A stretch of 64,000 nt of DNA from Rhodanobacter sp. B05 (GTDB taxonomy: Bacteria > Pseudomonadota > Gammaproteobacteria > Xanthomonadales > Rhodanobacteraceae). The stretch covers positions 1-64,000 of the forward strand of contig NZ_MUNU01000003.1 in NCBI RefSeq assembly GCF_002001085.1, read 5' to 3'. A program made the translations under genes and the position numbers. Numbering within the stretch: the first letter of the stretch is position 1; the number at the start of each line of letters is the position of its first letter. Shown here piece by piece: positions 40,948 to 51,764 of the stretch. The notes under the pieces were generated by a model that saw only the letters and a list, made by a program, of their open reading frames with translations, did no database searches and was not told the origin of the DNA.

Positions 40948-42477
40948 TCAGTTGGCGTTCTGGCGCAGCTTGCTGTTGCGGTAGCCGTAGAAGCCGTAGA
41001 TCAGGAAGCCGATCGCGGTCCAGCCCAGGATCAGCCACCAGCGGGTCACGAACGCCTGCCAGAACAGGAACAGGCAGGCGGCCGCGCCGAGCGGGCAGAC
41101 GATCCAGACGAATGGCACGCGGAACGCGCGCGGCAGATCAGGACGGGTATGACGCAGTACCAGCACGCCGATGCACACGGTGGTGAAGGCCAGCAAGGTG
41201 CCCATCGACACCAGGTCGCCCAGCACGTCCACGGGGAACAGGCCGGCCAGCACCGAGGCGATCACGCCGACGATGATGGTGCCCACGTAGGGTGTACGGT
41301 GTTTCGGGTGCACCTTGCCCAGCAGCTTGGGCAGCAGGCCGTCGCGCGACATCGAATAGAAGATGCGCGGCTGGCCCATCAGCATTACCAGCACCACCGA
41401 ACTCAGACCCGCCAGCGCGGCGAACACCACCAGGATCTTCAGCGTACCGAGGATGTGGCTGGCGCTGCTGCCCGCGGCCACCGTGCCCAGCACGTAGTTG
41501 AGTGCGGTCGCCACCGGTTCGGGTGTGTTGAGCTGGGTGTACGGCGCCAAACCGGTCAGCGCAGCCGCCATGGCGATGTACAGCGCGGTGCAGATGATCA
41601 GCGAGCCGAGAATGCCGATCGGCATGTCGCGTTGCGGATTCTTCGCTTCGCCGGCCGCGGTCGATACCGCGTCGAAACCGATGTAGGCGAAGAACACCAG
41701 GGTGGCCGCGCGGATCACGCCGCTCCAGCCGTATTTGAAGCCGCCTTCGTTCTCGGGGATGAACGGGTGCCACAGGCTCGGGTTGAGGTAGTGAAAGGTC
41801 ACCGCCAGGAACAGCAGGATCACGATCACCTTGATCGCCACGATGATCGCGTTGACCGTGGCCGACTGCGTGATGCCGCGGTAGCACAGCCAGCTGATCG
41901 CCGCCACGATCGCCACCGCCGGCAGGTTGATCAGGGTGCCGGTGGCAATGATGTGGTGGCCGCTGGCGTCGAAGGTCAGCGGTGCGGAGGACAGCGCGGC
42001 CGGCAGCGAGATGTTGATGCCGATCCAGCCGCTGACCATGCGCAGCATTTCGTTGAAGTAGCCCGACCAGCCCACCGCCACGGTCGATGCCGCGAACAGG
42101 TATTCCAGCACCAGGTTCCAGCCGACGAACCAGGCGACCACTTCGCCCAGCGTGGCATACGAATAGGAATACGCGCTGCCGGATACCGGCAGCATGGCGG
42201 CGAACTCGGCGTAGCACAGGCCGGCCAGTGCGCAGGCGAAACCCGCCATCAGGAAGCTGATCACCAGGGCAGGCCCGGCGAACTGCGCGGCGGCCGTGCC
42301 GGTGAGGACGAAAATGCCGGCGCCGATCACGGCACCGATGCCCAGCATGATCAGGTGACGCGCGGTCAGCACGCGCTTCAGAGTTATTTCACCGGTGCCG
42401 CTGCCCTCGACGGGTTCGCCAGCATCTATGTGAGGCATCGCCTCGATGGCGTGAGTGGCAAAAAGACCTTTTGTCAT
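40948..42477 (-). CDS. APC-family amino acid permease (tandem paralogue 2)
   Basis: The start ATG at 42475-42477 follows GAGGGGAACTCG. The 509-aa product carries GIGAVIGAGIFVLTGTAAAQ and FFAYIGFDAVSTAAGEAKNP, the same motifs as its neighbour, so the pair arose by tandem duplication. The two differ in their loops and N-termini, so substrates may have diverged. The order suggests one operon with paralogue 2 first. Confidence 0.9.
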   Translation of the reverse strand: MTKGLFATHAIEAMPHIDAGEPVEGSGTGEITLKRVLTARHLIMLGIGAVIGAGIFVLTGTAAAQFAGPALVISFLMAGFACALAGLCYAEFAAMLPVSGSAYSYSYATLGEVVAWFVGWNLVLEYLFAASTVAVGWSGYFNEMLRMVSGWIGINISLPAALSSAPLTFDASGHHIIATGTLINLPAVAIVAAISWLCYRGITQSATVNAIIVAIKVIVILLFLAVTFHYLNPSLWHPFIPENEGGFKYGWSGVIRAATLVFFAYIGFDAVSTAAGEAKNPQRDMPIGILGSLIICTALYIAMAAALTGLAPYTQLNTPEPVATALNYVLGTVAAGSSASHILGTLKILVVFAALAGLSSVVLVMLMGQPRIFYSMSRDGLLPKLLGKVHPKHRTPYVGTIIVGVIASVLAGLFPVDVLGDLVSMGTLLAFTTVCIGVLVLRHTRPDLPRAFRVPFVWIVCPLGAAACLFLFWQAFVTRWWLILGWTAIGFLIYGFYGYRNSKLRQNAN

Positions 42478-42647
42478 CGAGTTCCCCTCAGGTGATTTTT
42501 TCTGCTCGCAACCGCTCTGCGGCGGATGGATGGACGAGCCCGGTAATGGCGGGCCAACATATCCCATGCAGCAAAGGATGTACAAGCTTCATTCATGTTG
42601 CGGCGAAACATGTCGCGGCCGGTTTCAAACCACTTCATCGGAAGTCC

Positions 42648-43268
42648 ATGTCAAAGCCCGCCGTCATCATGATCGAGGCATTCCGGCGCTACCGTGACCA
42701 ATGGCAGGGGGAAGCCGCGACGGTTGCGCAGTTCGAGGTTTTCCTGCGTACGCATGCGGATGCATTCGAGCGCAGCAACCAGGCCGGTCACTTCACCGGT
42801 TCGGCGTGGCTGGTCAGTGGCGACGGCACGCGCGTGTTGCTGATGCACCACCGCAAGCTCGACCGCTGGCTTCAACCTGGCGGTCATGCCGATGGCGATG
42901 CCGATCTTGCGCGGGTTGCCTTGCGCGAGGCGCAAGAGGAAACCGGCATGCAGAACCTGCAAGTCGAAGGCGGCATCTTCGATATCGATCGTCATGCCAT
43001 CATGGGCCACATCCCTGTGTCCCACCCTGGTGGGCCGGCTTTGCCGTTCGCGTTCGCTCCAGGCGAACGCAGTCCTGCGCGCACGAGCGAGCCGCGGCAC
43101 TGGCATTACGACGTGCGTTACGTGGTACGTGCCGGGGCGGACGAGTCGTACGTTGTCAACGCCGAATCGCACGCGTTGGCATGGCGACCGGTTGTCGACG
43201 TGGCTTGCGACGAAACTCTCGACGCGTCGCTGCGACGAATGGCGCGAAAGTGGCTTGCGCAATTGTAG
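42648..43268 (+). CDS. NUDIX hydrolase
   Basis: ATG 42648 gives 206 aa; a later ATG (MIEAFRRYRDQ) is an alternative. The Nudix box is intact: GGHADGDADLARVALREAQE then ETGM, i.e. Gx5Ex7REUxEExGU. Upstream is a C-terminal-dimer-type extension. Substrates of such stand-alone proteins are nucleoside diphosphate derivatives in general. The TAG stop (43266-43268) belongs to a REP arm. The dioxygenase gene is convergent. Confidence 0.88.
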   Translation: MSKPAVIMIEAFRRYRDQWQGEAATVAQFEVFLRTHADAFERSNQAGHFTGSAWLVSGDGTRVLLMHHRKLDRWLQPGGHADGDADLARVALREAQEETGMQNLQVEGGIFDIDRHAIMGHIPVSHPGGPALPFAFAPGERSPARTSEPRHWHYDVRYVVRAGADESYVVNAESHALAWRPVVDVACDETLDASLRRMARKWLAQL

Positions 43269-43358
43269 GAGCCCGCTGGCGGGCGATGTTTTCTTTTGCG
43301 GGCTTCGGGCTTCGGGCTTCGGGCTTCGGGGAGGCATCGCCCGCTAGCGGGCTCCTAC
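43265..43358. repeat. REP doublet between convergent genes
   Basis: The arm GTAGGAGCCCGCTGGCGG at 43265 and the inverse arm ending 43358 flank a short loop that contains four GGGCTTC units (43300-43327). The left arm supplies the NUDIX stop TAG; the right arm supplies the dioxygenase stop TAG (43355-43357) on the other strand. Confidence 0.85.
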
Positions 43359-43876
43359 GCGTACTTTTCGGGCGCTGGATGAAGGTGGCCGCAGGCGTCG
43401 CAGGTGCGTGCCTCGTGCGAACGGTAGAAGCGTTCGAACACCGGCGGGAAATCGCGCTCGATGCTGTCGAGCGTGAAGTATTCCTCGTACAGCTTGTGGT
43501 TGCACTGCTCGCAGAACCACATCAGACCGTCTTTCTCGCCGGCGACGCGGTGGCGCTCGATCACCAGGCCGATCGAACCGGCGGCGCGGTTGGGCGAGTG
43601 CGGCACGCGCGGCGGCAGGTAGAAGATCTCGCCGGCGCGCAGCGAGATGTCGCGCGCGACACCGTCGTCCTGCACCTTAAGCGTGATCTCGCCTTCGAGC
43701 TGGTAGAAGAACTCGGGGCCTTCGTCGTAGTGATAGTCGGTGCGCGCATTCGGGCCGCCGACGATCATGATGATGAAGTCACCGTCGACGATGCACTTGT
43801 TGCCCACCGGCGGTTTCAGCAGATGGCGGTGTTCGTCGATCCAGCGTTGCAGGTCGAGTGGTGGCAGCAAGGCCAT
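43355..43876 (-). CDS. nbaC: 3-Hydroxyanthranilate 3,4-dioxygenase
   Basis: ATG at 43874-43876 gives 173 aa. The cupin contains the iron ligands His, Glu, His ([27 protein letters not shown]) and the C-terminal rubredoxin-like pair CEQC and CDACGH that mark the bacterial form. It opens the ring of 3-hydroxyanthranilate in the kynurenine pathway to quinolinate or in 2-nitrobenzoate breakdown. No other kynurenine gene is near. Confidence 0.92.
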   Translation of the reverse strand: MALLPPLDLQRWIDEHRHLLKPPVGNKCIVDGDFIIMIVGGPNARTDYHYDEGPEFFYQLEGEITLKVQDDGVARDISLRAGEIFYLPPRVPHSPNRAAGSIGLVIERHRVAGEKDGLMWFCEQCNHKLYEEYFTLDSIERDFPPVFERFYRSHEARTCDACGHLHPAPEKYA

Positions 43877-43927
43877 GTGCAATTACCCGTGGGAAAGTAA
43901 CCAGCACCATAGCGCCGCCGCTGCCGC

Positions 43928-43963
43928 AAAAAAAGCCGCCCCGATGAGGGAGTCGGGGCGGCT
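43928..43963 (-). terminator. Rho-independent terminator for the fasciclin remnant
   Basis: On the minus strand, AGCCGCCCCGACTCCCTCAT followed by CGGGGCGGCT forms a stem of ten base pairs and is followed by a run of seven T. It lies 24 bp past the stop of the fasciclin-like gene. Confidence 0.9.
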
Positions 43964-43986
43964 GGCAGTTTGCGGCGCGGGACGGG

Positions 43987-44259
43987 TTACGGCATCAGCA
44001 CCTTGTCGATCACGTGGATCACGCCGTTGGACTGCATCACGTCACCGATGGTCACATGGGCGGTGTTGCCCTTGTCGTCGGTGATGGCCCAAGTATCGCC
44101 ATCCTTGCGCACCGTGATCGAGTCGCCTTCCACAGTTTTCAGCATCGCCTTGCCGCCGCCGGCGGCAACCCTGGCGGCCAGGTGGCGCGTGGTCAGCCGG
44201 CCGGCCACGACGTGGCAGGTGGCCCTTGTTGGGGTGCGCATGCGGGAATGAGTCTCCAT
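43987..44259 (-). pseudogene. Fasciclin-domain protein, N-terminally truncated
   Basis: From the ATG at 44257-44259, which has CGGAGAG upstream, only 90 codons are present. From residue 13 the sequence is the second half of a FAS1 domain: TCHVVAGRLTTRHLAAR (the YH/H2 block), KTVEGDSITVRKDGDTWAIT and DVMQSNGVIHVIDKVLMP. The first half, including the H1 block and the signal peptide, is missing and the first 12 residues are unrelated. It may still be expressed, since it has a ribosome site and a good terminator, but it cannot form a complete FAS1 fold. Confidence 0.6.
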
Positions 44260-44387
44260 GCATGCTCTCCGGGATTTTTCGCTTCGCGGATTGGAGACAC
44301 CTTGAGGTACGCGGCAGGCATCGACATGGATGCAACGTCGCTGTTCGGGATTCAGTGAAGTGAATCCCCCGCGAAGACGCGCGAGCC

Positions 44388-46461
<2,074 letters not shown>

Positions 46462-48309
46462 TCACCGATACCCCTGCGCCTGCAGCGAAAACAGATGCGC
46501 GTAGTGTCCATCTTCGGCCATCAACTGCTCATGGTTGCCGCGTTCGATGATGCGGCCGTCCTGGATCACGATGATCTGGTCGGCCATGCGCACGGTGGAG
46601 AAGCGGTGCGAGATCAGGATCGCGATGCGGCCGCCGGAGAGTTCGCGGAAGTGTTCGAAGATGCTGGCCTCGGCCTGCGCGTCCATCGCGGCGGTGGGTT
46701 CGTCCAGCACCAGGATGTCGGCGCGCGAGCGCATGAAGGCGCGGGCCAGCGCGATCTTCTGCCACTGGCCGCCTGACAGTTCGCGGCCGTCGTTGAACCA
46801 CTTGCCCAGTTGCGTCTCGAAGCCGGCCGGCAGGCTGTCGATGAAGTCGCTGGCCATGCCCTTGTCGCTGGCCTCGCGCCAGCGCGCTTCGTCCTCGAAG
46901 TGGGTGACGTCGCCGGCACCCACGTTTTCGCCCACGCGCATCTGGTAGCGCGCGAAGTCCTGGAAGATCACGCCGATGCGCTGCAGCAGCATGGCTTCGT
47001 CCCACTCGCGCAGGTCGGTGCCGTCGAGCAGGATGCGGCCGCTGTCGGGCGTGTACAGGCGCGTGAGCAGCTTGATCAGGGTGGTCTTGCCCGAACCGTT
47101 CTGGCCGACCAGGGCCAGCGATTCGCCGGGGCGGATGTGCAGGTCGATGTCGTGCAGCGCCGGCTCGCTGGCGCCGGGGTAGGTGAAGCTGACCTGCTCG
47201 AAGCGGACGCCGTCGTCGGGCCTGGCGCCACGCTGCATTGTTCCCGTCGCGGGCGGTACCGGCGTTTCCAGGTATTCATACAGGGTGGACAGGTACAGGT
47301 TGTCCTCGTACATGCCACCGATCGCCGACAGCATCGCGGACACCGCCGACTGGCCCTGGCGGAACAGCGCCAGGTACATCGTCATCTGGCCCAGCGTGAT
47401 GCGTGCGAACACCGTGCTGGCGGCGATCCAGGCGTAGGCACCGTACAGAGTGATGGTGCCGAGCAGGCCCAGCCCGAAGCCCCAGCTGTCGCGGCGGATC
47501 GCCAGCTCGCGGTCGGCGCCGTACAAGGTATGGAAGATGTCGCGATAGCGCTGTAGCAGCAGCGGCCCGAGGCCGAACAGCTTCACTTCCTTGGCGTGGT
47601 CCTCGCGCGCCAGCACGGTTTCCAGGTACAGCTGCATGCGCGTTTCCGGCGAACGCCAGCGGAACAGGCGGAACGCGTCACCGGAGAATTTCGTCTCGGC
47701 GAAAAACGAGGGCAGGCCGGCCAGCAACAGCACCGCCACCGCCCATGGCGAGAACTGGAACAGCAGGCTGCCGTAGCTGACCAGCGAGATCGCGTTCTGG
47801 CCCAACCCGAACGTGCGCGTCACCAGCGACAGCGGCCGGGTCGACGCCTCGCGTCGCGCGCGGGTGAGCTTGTCGTAGAACTCCGAATCCTCGAAGTGCG
47901 CCAGCTCCAGGGTCAGCGCCTTCTCCAGGATCATCACGTTGACGCGCTGGCCGAGCAGCGCACGCAGCAACGACTGGCACAACGAGAGCCCGCGTTGCGC
48001 GCCGGCGACTGCTGCCACCAGCACGCCTTCCAGCGCGACCCACTCGAATACCGGCCGCAGCGGCGCCTGTCCATTGGCGGCCCACTGGCGGCTGGCACCG
48101 ACCACCGCATCGACGATATGTGCCCCGACATACGCCACGCCGGCCGGCAGCAGGCCGGCGACCAGGGTAAGCAGGGCCAGCGCGACGGTCAGCGCGCGGC
48201 TGGTGCTCCAGACCAGTTCCAGCGCACGCCCGCTGTAGCGAAACACGCCCAGGAAGCTGCGCGTGAGATCGCTCGAAGCGGACGGTGGAGGGGTTGCGTG
48301 AGGCGGCAA
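46462..48309 (-). CDS. ABC transporter, fused permease and ATPase
   Basis: The 615-aa half-size exporter has a transmembrane domain of about six spans (residues 20-310) and an ATPase with Walker A GQNGSGKTTLIKLL, signature LSGGQWQKIALARAF, and Walker B ILVLDEPTAAMDA followed by HRFSTVRMADQI. It would work as a homodimer or with a partner. The start Met has a Pro-rich leader. The substrate is unknown. The downstream MsrA gene is separate. Confidence 0.93.
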   Translation of the reverse strand: MPPHATPPPSASSDLTRSFLGVFRYSGRALELVWSTSRALTVALALLTLVAGLLPAGVAYVGAHIVDAVVGASRQWAANGQAPLRPVFEWVALEGVLVAAVAGAQRGLSLCQSLLRALLGQRVNVMILEKALTLELAHFEDSEFYDKLTRARREASTRPLSLVTRTFGLGQNAISLVSYGSLLFQFSPWAVAVLLLAGLPSFFAETKFSGDAFRLFRWRSPETRMQLYLETVLAREDHAKEVKLFGLGPLLLQRYRDIFHTLYGADRELAIRRDSWGFGLGLLGTITLYGAYAWIAASTVFARITLGQMTMYLALFRQGQSAVSAMLSAIGGMYEDNLYLSTLYEYLETPVPPATGTMQRGARPDDGVRFEQVSFTYPGASEPALHDIDLHIRPGESLALVGQNGSGKTTLIKLLTRLYTPDSGRILLDGTDLREWDEAMLLQRIGVIFQDFARYQMRVGENVGAGDVTHFEDEARWREASDKGMASDFIDSLPAGFETQLGKWFNDGRELSGGQWQKIALARAFMRSRADILVLDEPTAAMDAQAEASIFEHFRELSGGRIAILISHRFSTVRMADQIIVIQDGRIIERGNHEQLMAEDGHYAHLFSLQAQGYR

Positions 48310-48391
48310 GTGGGGAGGATGTCAGGAAGCGCGACAGGACGCGAAGCTCCCGACATGGGGGCCGCGTCGGCCCACGCAACCCGGGGGCATT

Positions 48392-49105
48392 TCAGTGCAG
48401 CTGCACCTCGACAAACTGCTGCTCGGGTTGATAGAGCGCGGGGAACAGCTTCTGCAGGTGCGCCACCTTGGGCGCATCGTTGAACACGATGTAGGGGTTG
48501 TCCGGATGCAGGTCGTAGTAGTGCTGGTGGTAGGCCTCGGCCGGGTAGAACGCCTGCAGCGGCACGACCTGGGTCACGATCGGCGCGCTGAAGGCTTTGG
48601 CCCGGGTCAGCTGGGCGATGTAGTCCGTGGCGATCTTCTGCTGCTGCGCGTTGCCGTAGAAAATCACCGAGCGGTATTGCGTGCCGCTGTCCGGACCTTG
48701 CCGGTTCAGTTCGGTGGGATTCAATGCCACCGAGAAGAACACCTGCAACAGGGTGCCGTAGCTCACCTGCGCAGGGTCGAATTCCACTTCCACCGATTCG
48801 GCATGGCCGGTGGTGCCGCTACCGACCATCTCGTAGTGCGCGGTGTCGGCGGCGCCACCGGAATAGCCGGCGGTGACCTTGCGCACGCCCTTGACGTGCT
48901 CGAACACCGCCTCGATCCCCCAGAAGCAGCCGCCGGCGAGCACGGCCACCTGGTCATGCCCGGCGGAGATTGGTGCGGCATCGACGGCCGGCGCCGGCAA
49001 TCGGGTGACTTCGGTGGCCGTCGCCACCGGTTGGCAGGCGGCGAGACCGGCCAGCAGGACGGCGCCGGCCAGCGGAAAAATTCGGAATGCACGGTAGCGA
49101 ATCAT
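48392..49105 (-). CDS. msrA: Peptide-methionine (S)-S-oxide reductase, lipoprotein form
   Basis: ATG at 49103-49105 gives 237 aa. The N-terminus has a type II signal with lipobox LAAC (Cys24), so the enzyme is anchored to a membrane. The active site GGCFWGIEAVFEHVKGV (Cys60) and YHQHYYDLHPDNPYI follow the family. The C-terminal QQFVEVQLH is unusual, with no resolving Cys at the end. It reduces oxidised methionine in exported proteins. Confidence 0.92.
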   Translation of the reverse strand: MIRYRAFRIFPLAGAVLLAGLAACQPVATATEVTRLPAPAVDAAPISAGHDQVAVLAGGCFWGIEAVFEHVKGVRKVTAGYSGGAADTAHYEMVGSGTTGHAESVEVEFDPAQVSYGTLLQVFFSVALNPTELNRQGPDSGTQYRSVIFYGNAQQQKIATDYIAQLTRAKAFSAPIVTQVVPLQAFYPAEAYHQHYYDLHPDNPYIVFNDAPKVAHLQKLFPALYQPEQQFVEVQLH

Positions 49106-49277
49106 GGGTAGCCTCGCTGGGGATGGGCATGCACGAGCCCGCGGCATGCATGACAGATTACGTTGAAATAGCGGGAATGGATGCACGCGCGCCGAAGCGC
49201 GCTCATCGGGTCATTCGCCGCCGGGCCATCCACGGTTACCTGCGGCTACCATGTCCGCGGACCATCTGGAGAATCGT

Positions 49278-50090
49278 GTGCCTGACAGAATTGATCTGGA
49301 TGCCTATCTGCACCGCATCGGCTGGCATGGTGCGGTAGCGGTCGACCTGGCAACCCTGCGCGGCCTGGCCATGGCGCACGTCGCTGCCATCCCGTTCGCC
49401 AACCTCAACCCGCTGATGGGTCTGCCGGTGGAGCTGGATCTGGCCGCGCTGCAGCAGAAGCTGGTGCAGCAGGGTCGCGGCGGCTACTGCTTCGAGCAGA
49501 ACCTGCTATTCGAGGCGGTGCTGCGGCAGATCGGCTTCGCGGTCACGGGCTTGATCGCCCGGGTGCTGTGGGGACATCCGGAAGATGCGATCACGCCGCA
49601 GACCCACATGTTGCTGCGCGTCGACCTGGCCGGCGAGGGCTGGCTGGTCGACGTCGGCTTCGGTGGCCATGTGCTCACCGGGGCGCTGCGCCTTCAACCG
49701 GACATCGAACAGGCCACCGGGCATGAACCGTTCCGGCTGCTCCGGCACGACGCCGAGTGGCGCATGCAGTCGCTGGCGCACGGGTCGTGGCGCACGCTGT
49801 ACCGCTTCGATCTTCAACCGACGCCACTGGTCGACTACGTGGTGGCCAATCACTACGTATCGACGCATCCCGCATCACGCTTCGTGAGCAACCTGATGCT
49901 GGGGCGCACGACGGCGGATCGTCGCCTCGGCCTGTTCAATCGGGAGTTCACGGTGCGACGAACTGGATGCGAGCCGGAACGTCGCAATTTGCGTGACGTT
50001 TCAGAGCTGCGTCATGTGGTCGAGCAGGAGTTCCTGCTGCGCATTCCCGCCGGTGCTGATATCGACCGACGGTTGGCGGCCCTGCCGTAA
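49278..50090 (+). CDS. nat: Arylamine N-acetyltransferase
   Basis: GTG 49278 is preferred over ATG 49251 because TGGAGAAT lies just before it; the product then starts MPDRIDLDAYLHRIGWHG and has 270 aa, the usual length. The catalytic triad is in place: Cys71 (RGGYCFEQN), His110 (TPQTHMLLR) and Asp125 (WLVDVGFGG). It transfers acetyl groups from acetyl-CoA to arylamines and hydrazines. The S4 gene is convergent. Confidence 0.9.
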   Translation: MPDRIDLDAYLHRIGWHGAVAVDLATLRGLAMAHVAAIPFANLNPLMGLPVELDLAALQQKLVQQGRGGYCFEQNLLFEAVLRQIGFAVTGLIARVLWGHPEDAITPQTHMLLRVDLAGEGWLVDVGFGGHVLTGALRLQPDIEQATGHEPFRLLRHDAEWRMQSLAHGSWRTLYRFDLQPTPLVDYVVANHYVSTHPASRFVSNLMLGRTTADRRLGLFNREFTVRRTGCEPERRNLRDVSELRHVVEQEFLLRIPAGADIDRRLAALP

Positions 50091-50097
50091 GACGCAA

Positions 50098-50352
50098 TCA
50101 ACGTGCCTGGGGGCGGCCATCTGCCAGACCTTCCGAATCGGCCAGCACGCGGATCTCCACGTCGTCGATCGTGGCCACCTGGCCCGCGTGGATCTTGCAC
50201 GTCTTGCGCAGCTCGATCTGGCCGTCCACGGACACCGCGCCGGTGGCGACGATCGCCTTGCCGGCACCGCCGCTGTCGCACAGCCCCACCAGCTTCAGCA
50301 GCATGTTGAGCTCGACGTAGTCGCCTTCCAGTTCGAATTCGATGGTTTGCAT
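50098..50352 (-). CDS. RNA-binding S4-domain protein (YbcJ-like)
   Basis: The 84-aa protein has the pattern LNMLLKLVGLCDSGGAGKAI, then GAVSVDGQIELRKTCKIHAG, of the S4 RNA-binding fold, similar to YbcJ. It ends eight bases from the NAT stop. It lies 25 bp from the barstar stop on the same strand, in the same transcription unit as barnase and barstar, but that association may be chance. Confidence 0.85.
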   Translation of the reverse strand: MQTIEFELEGDYVELNMLLKLVGLCDSGGAGKAIVATGAVSVDGQIELRKTCKIHAGQVATIDDVEIRVLADSEGLADGRPQAR

Positions 50353-50376
50353 GGTGTTCCGGAGGTCTGGGGTTGC

Positions 50377-50829
50377 TCAGGGTGACACGGCCGGGGCGTG
50401 ACGGCGGTCGAACGCGTCATCGGGCAGGGTGAGGAAGGCGAACCACGGCACCTCGTGCTCGGCACCGAACGTCGCCGCGTCGTCGAGAATGCCGAGCAGG
50501 ATGTTGTAGTCGGCCTCTGCAGCCTGGCGCAGTTCGTCGGCATGCTCGAATAGCAGCACATGGCCCCAGGCCGGAATCCAGCGCAGGTCGCGCAGGCAGT
50601 CGGCCAGCGCGTCCCAGTTGTGGCCGAACGAGGCCGGCAAGGGCAGCGATAGCGCAAGACGCCGCAGCAATTCGTCCTTGTCGTGGCAGCCGGTCAGGTC
50701 GGTGCGGCAAACATGCAGTTCGTGCTGCCGGGCGGTTCTGGCCAGGCGATCGAGATCGTGGGCGCCGACGAAATACACGCCGCTCTGGGTCGGCCGGGTC
50801 AGGTCCGGATCGAGGCCGCGCGCGCTCAT
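50377..50829 (-). CDS. Barstar-family ribonuclease inhibitor
   Basis: The 150-aa protein has the barstar core: DLTGCHDKDELLRRLALSLP, then FGHNWDALADCLRDLRW. The first 30 and last 15 residues are extensions beyond the 90-aa barstar. It begins at ATG 50827-50829, overlapping the stop of the upstream RNase gene by four bases, so inhibitor and nuclease are co-translated. It should protect the cell from the nuclease before export. Confidence 0.85.
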   Translation of the reverse strand: MSARGLDPDLTRPTQSGVYFVGAHDLDRLARTARQHELHVCRTDLTGCHDKDELLRRLALSLPLPASFGHNWDALADCLRDLRWIPAWGHVLLFEHADELRQAAEADYNILLGILDDAATFGAEHEVPWFAFLTLPDDAFDRRHAPAVSP

Positions 50830-51239
50830 CGGCCGATCTTGAAGCTGCGGAAGCTGTGGTAGTGGTCGTCGGTGTAGTAATAGGTCTCGGGCGGCGTGCC
50901 GCCGGTGATGATGCGCCGCGTGCCGCGCGTGCTCGCGCCGGGCGTCTCCACCGTGTATTCGTGATAGTAGCCGCGCGGCTGCTCCGGCAGCAGGTGTTCA
51001 TAGTTGCCGAATACCACCCCGTCCTGGCTGTGCGGGAACGGGCCGCCGCTGGCGATCAGGTCCAGCGTGGCATGTGCCTCCGGCGGCAGGAAGGCGGGTA
51101 GTGCTGCGGCCGTGCCGTCGCTGATGCTTGTGGTTGCGGCGTGATTCGCCGGGCCGGCAGGCGAGGGCGTGTGCTGCCGCCACAGCACCATGGCAACCAC
51201 CAGGGCAGCGAGCAGGATCAGCGGATTGAGTCGACGCAT
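50826..51239 (-). CDS. Barnase-type ribonuclease with N-terminal membrane segment
   Basis: ATG at 51237-51239 gives 137 aa. Residues 4-20 form a hydrophobic signal/anchor (LNPLILLAALVVAMVLW). The RNase N1/T1 core is at about 55-137: Glu94 in YYHEYTVETP (general base), Arg108/Arg109 in RGTRRIITG and His126 in DDHYHSFRSF (general acid). There is no lipobox. The protein is probably exported or anchored in the periplasm. It pairs with the overlapping barstar gene. Confidence 0.88.
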   Translation of the reverse strand: MRRLNPLILLAALVVAMVLWRQHTPSPAGPANHAATTSISDGTAAALPAFLPPEAHATLDLIASGGPFPHSQDGVVFGNYEHLLPEQPRGYYHEYTVETPGASTRGTRRIITGGTPPETYYYTDDHYHSFRSFKIGR

Positions 51240-51371
51240 GCGGAGGGGCCGGTGTGGGACCGGTGTCGAGCTTAATGCAGGCCGTGCCCGTCGATATACC
51301 GGCAGATGAAAGCGAGCCGGGATTGCAGGCAGCTGGCGTGCTGCCATCCACCCACCACACAGGAGATCGCC

Positions 51372-51740
51372 ATGATCGGCTACGTCACCCTGGGCACCAA
51401 CGACATGCCGCGCGCGTCGGCGTTCTACGACGCGCTGTTCGCCGAACTTGGCGCCAGGCGCCTGATGGAAAGCGAGCGCTACATTTTCTGGGGCATCTCC
51501 TTCGACAAGCCCAGCCTGGTCATGATCAAGCCGTTCGACGGCCAGCCTGCCAGCGTCGGCAACGGCGTCATGGTGGCGCTGGTGATGAACAGTCGCGACA
51601 AGGTGGATCGGGCGCACGCCAAGGCACTCGCACTGGGCGGCAGCGACGAGGGTGCGCCGGGCGAGCGCGGCGACGGTTTCTACGCGGGTTATTTCCGCGA
51701 TCTCGAAGGCAACAAGCTCAACGCGTTCTGCATGGGTTGA
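51372..51740 (+). CDS. VOC-family glyoxalase-like protein
   Basis: ATG 51372 after AGGAG gives 122 aa. The chain begins MIGYVTLGTNDMPRASAFYD and contains LMESERYIFWGISFDKPSLV and FRDLEGNKLNAFCM, the beta-alpha-beta-beta-beta pattern with a metal-binding Glu/His region. Related to the fosfomycin-resistance/glyoxalase branch, substrate unknown. It is a single gene between the barnase promoter and the DUF72 gene. Confidence 0.85.
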   Translation: MIGYVTLGTNDMPRASAFYDALFAELGARRLMESERYIFWGISFDKPSLVMIKPFDGQPASVGNGVMVALVMNSRDKVDRAHAKALALGGSDEGAPGERGDGFYAGYFRDLEGNKLNAFCMG

Positions 51741-51764
51741 GGCGTGAGCAGCAGCGTATTGCGT

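Noticed and set aside
39371-42495. Two long plus-strand frames of about 537 residues antisense to the APC permeases
   Set aside because: They are His/Gln/Arg-rich mirror frames of hydrophobic genes, with no motif.
48392-50090. msrA and nat as an operon
   Set aside because: They are on opposite strands and diverge.
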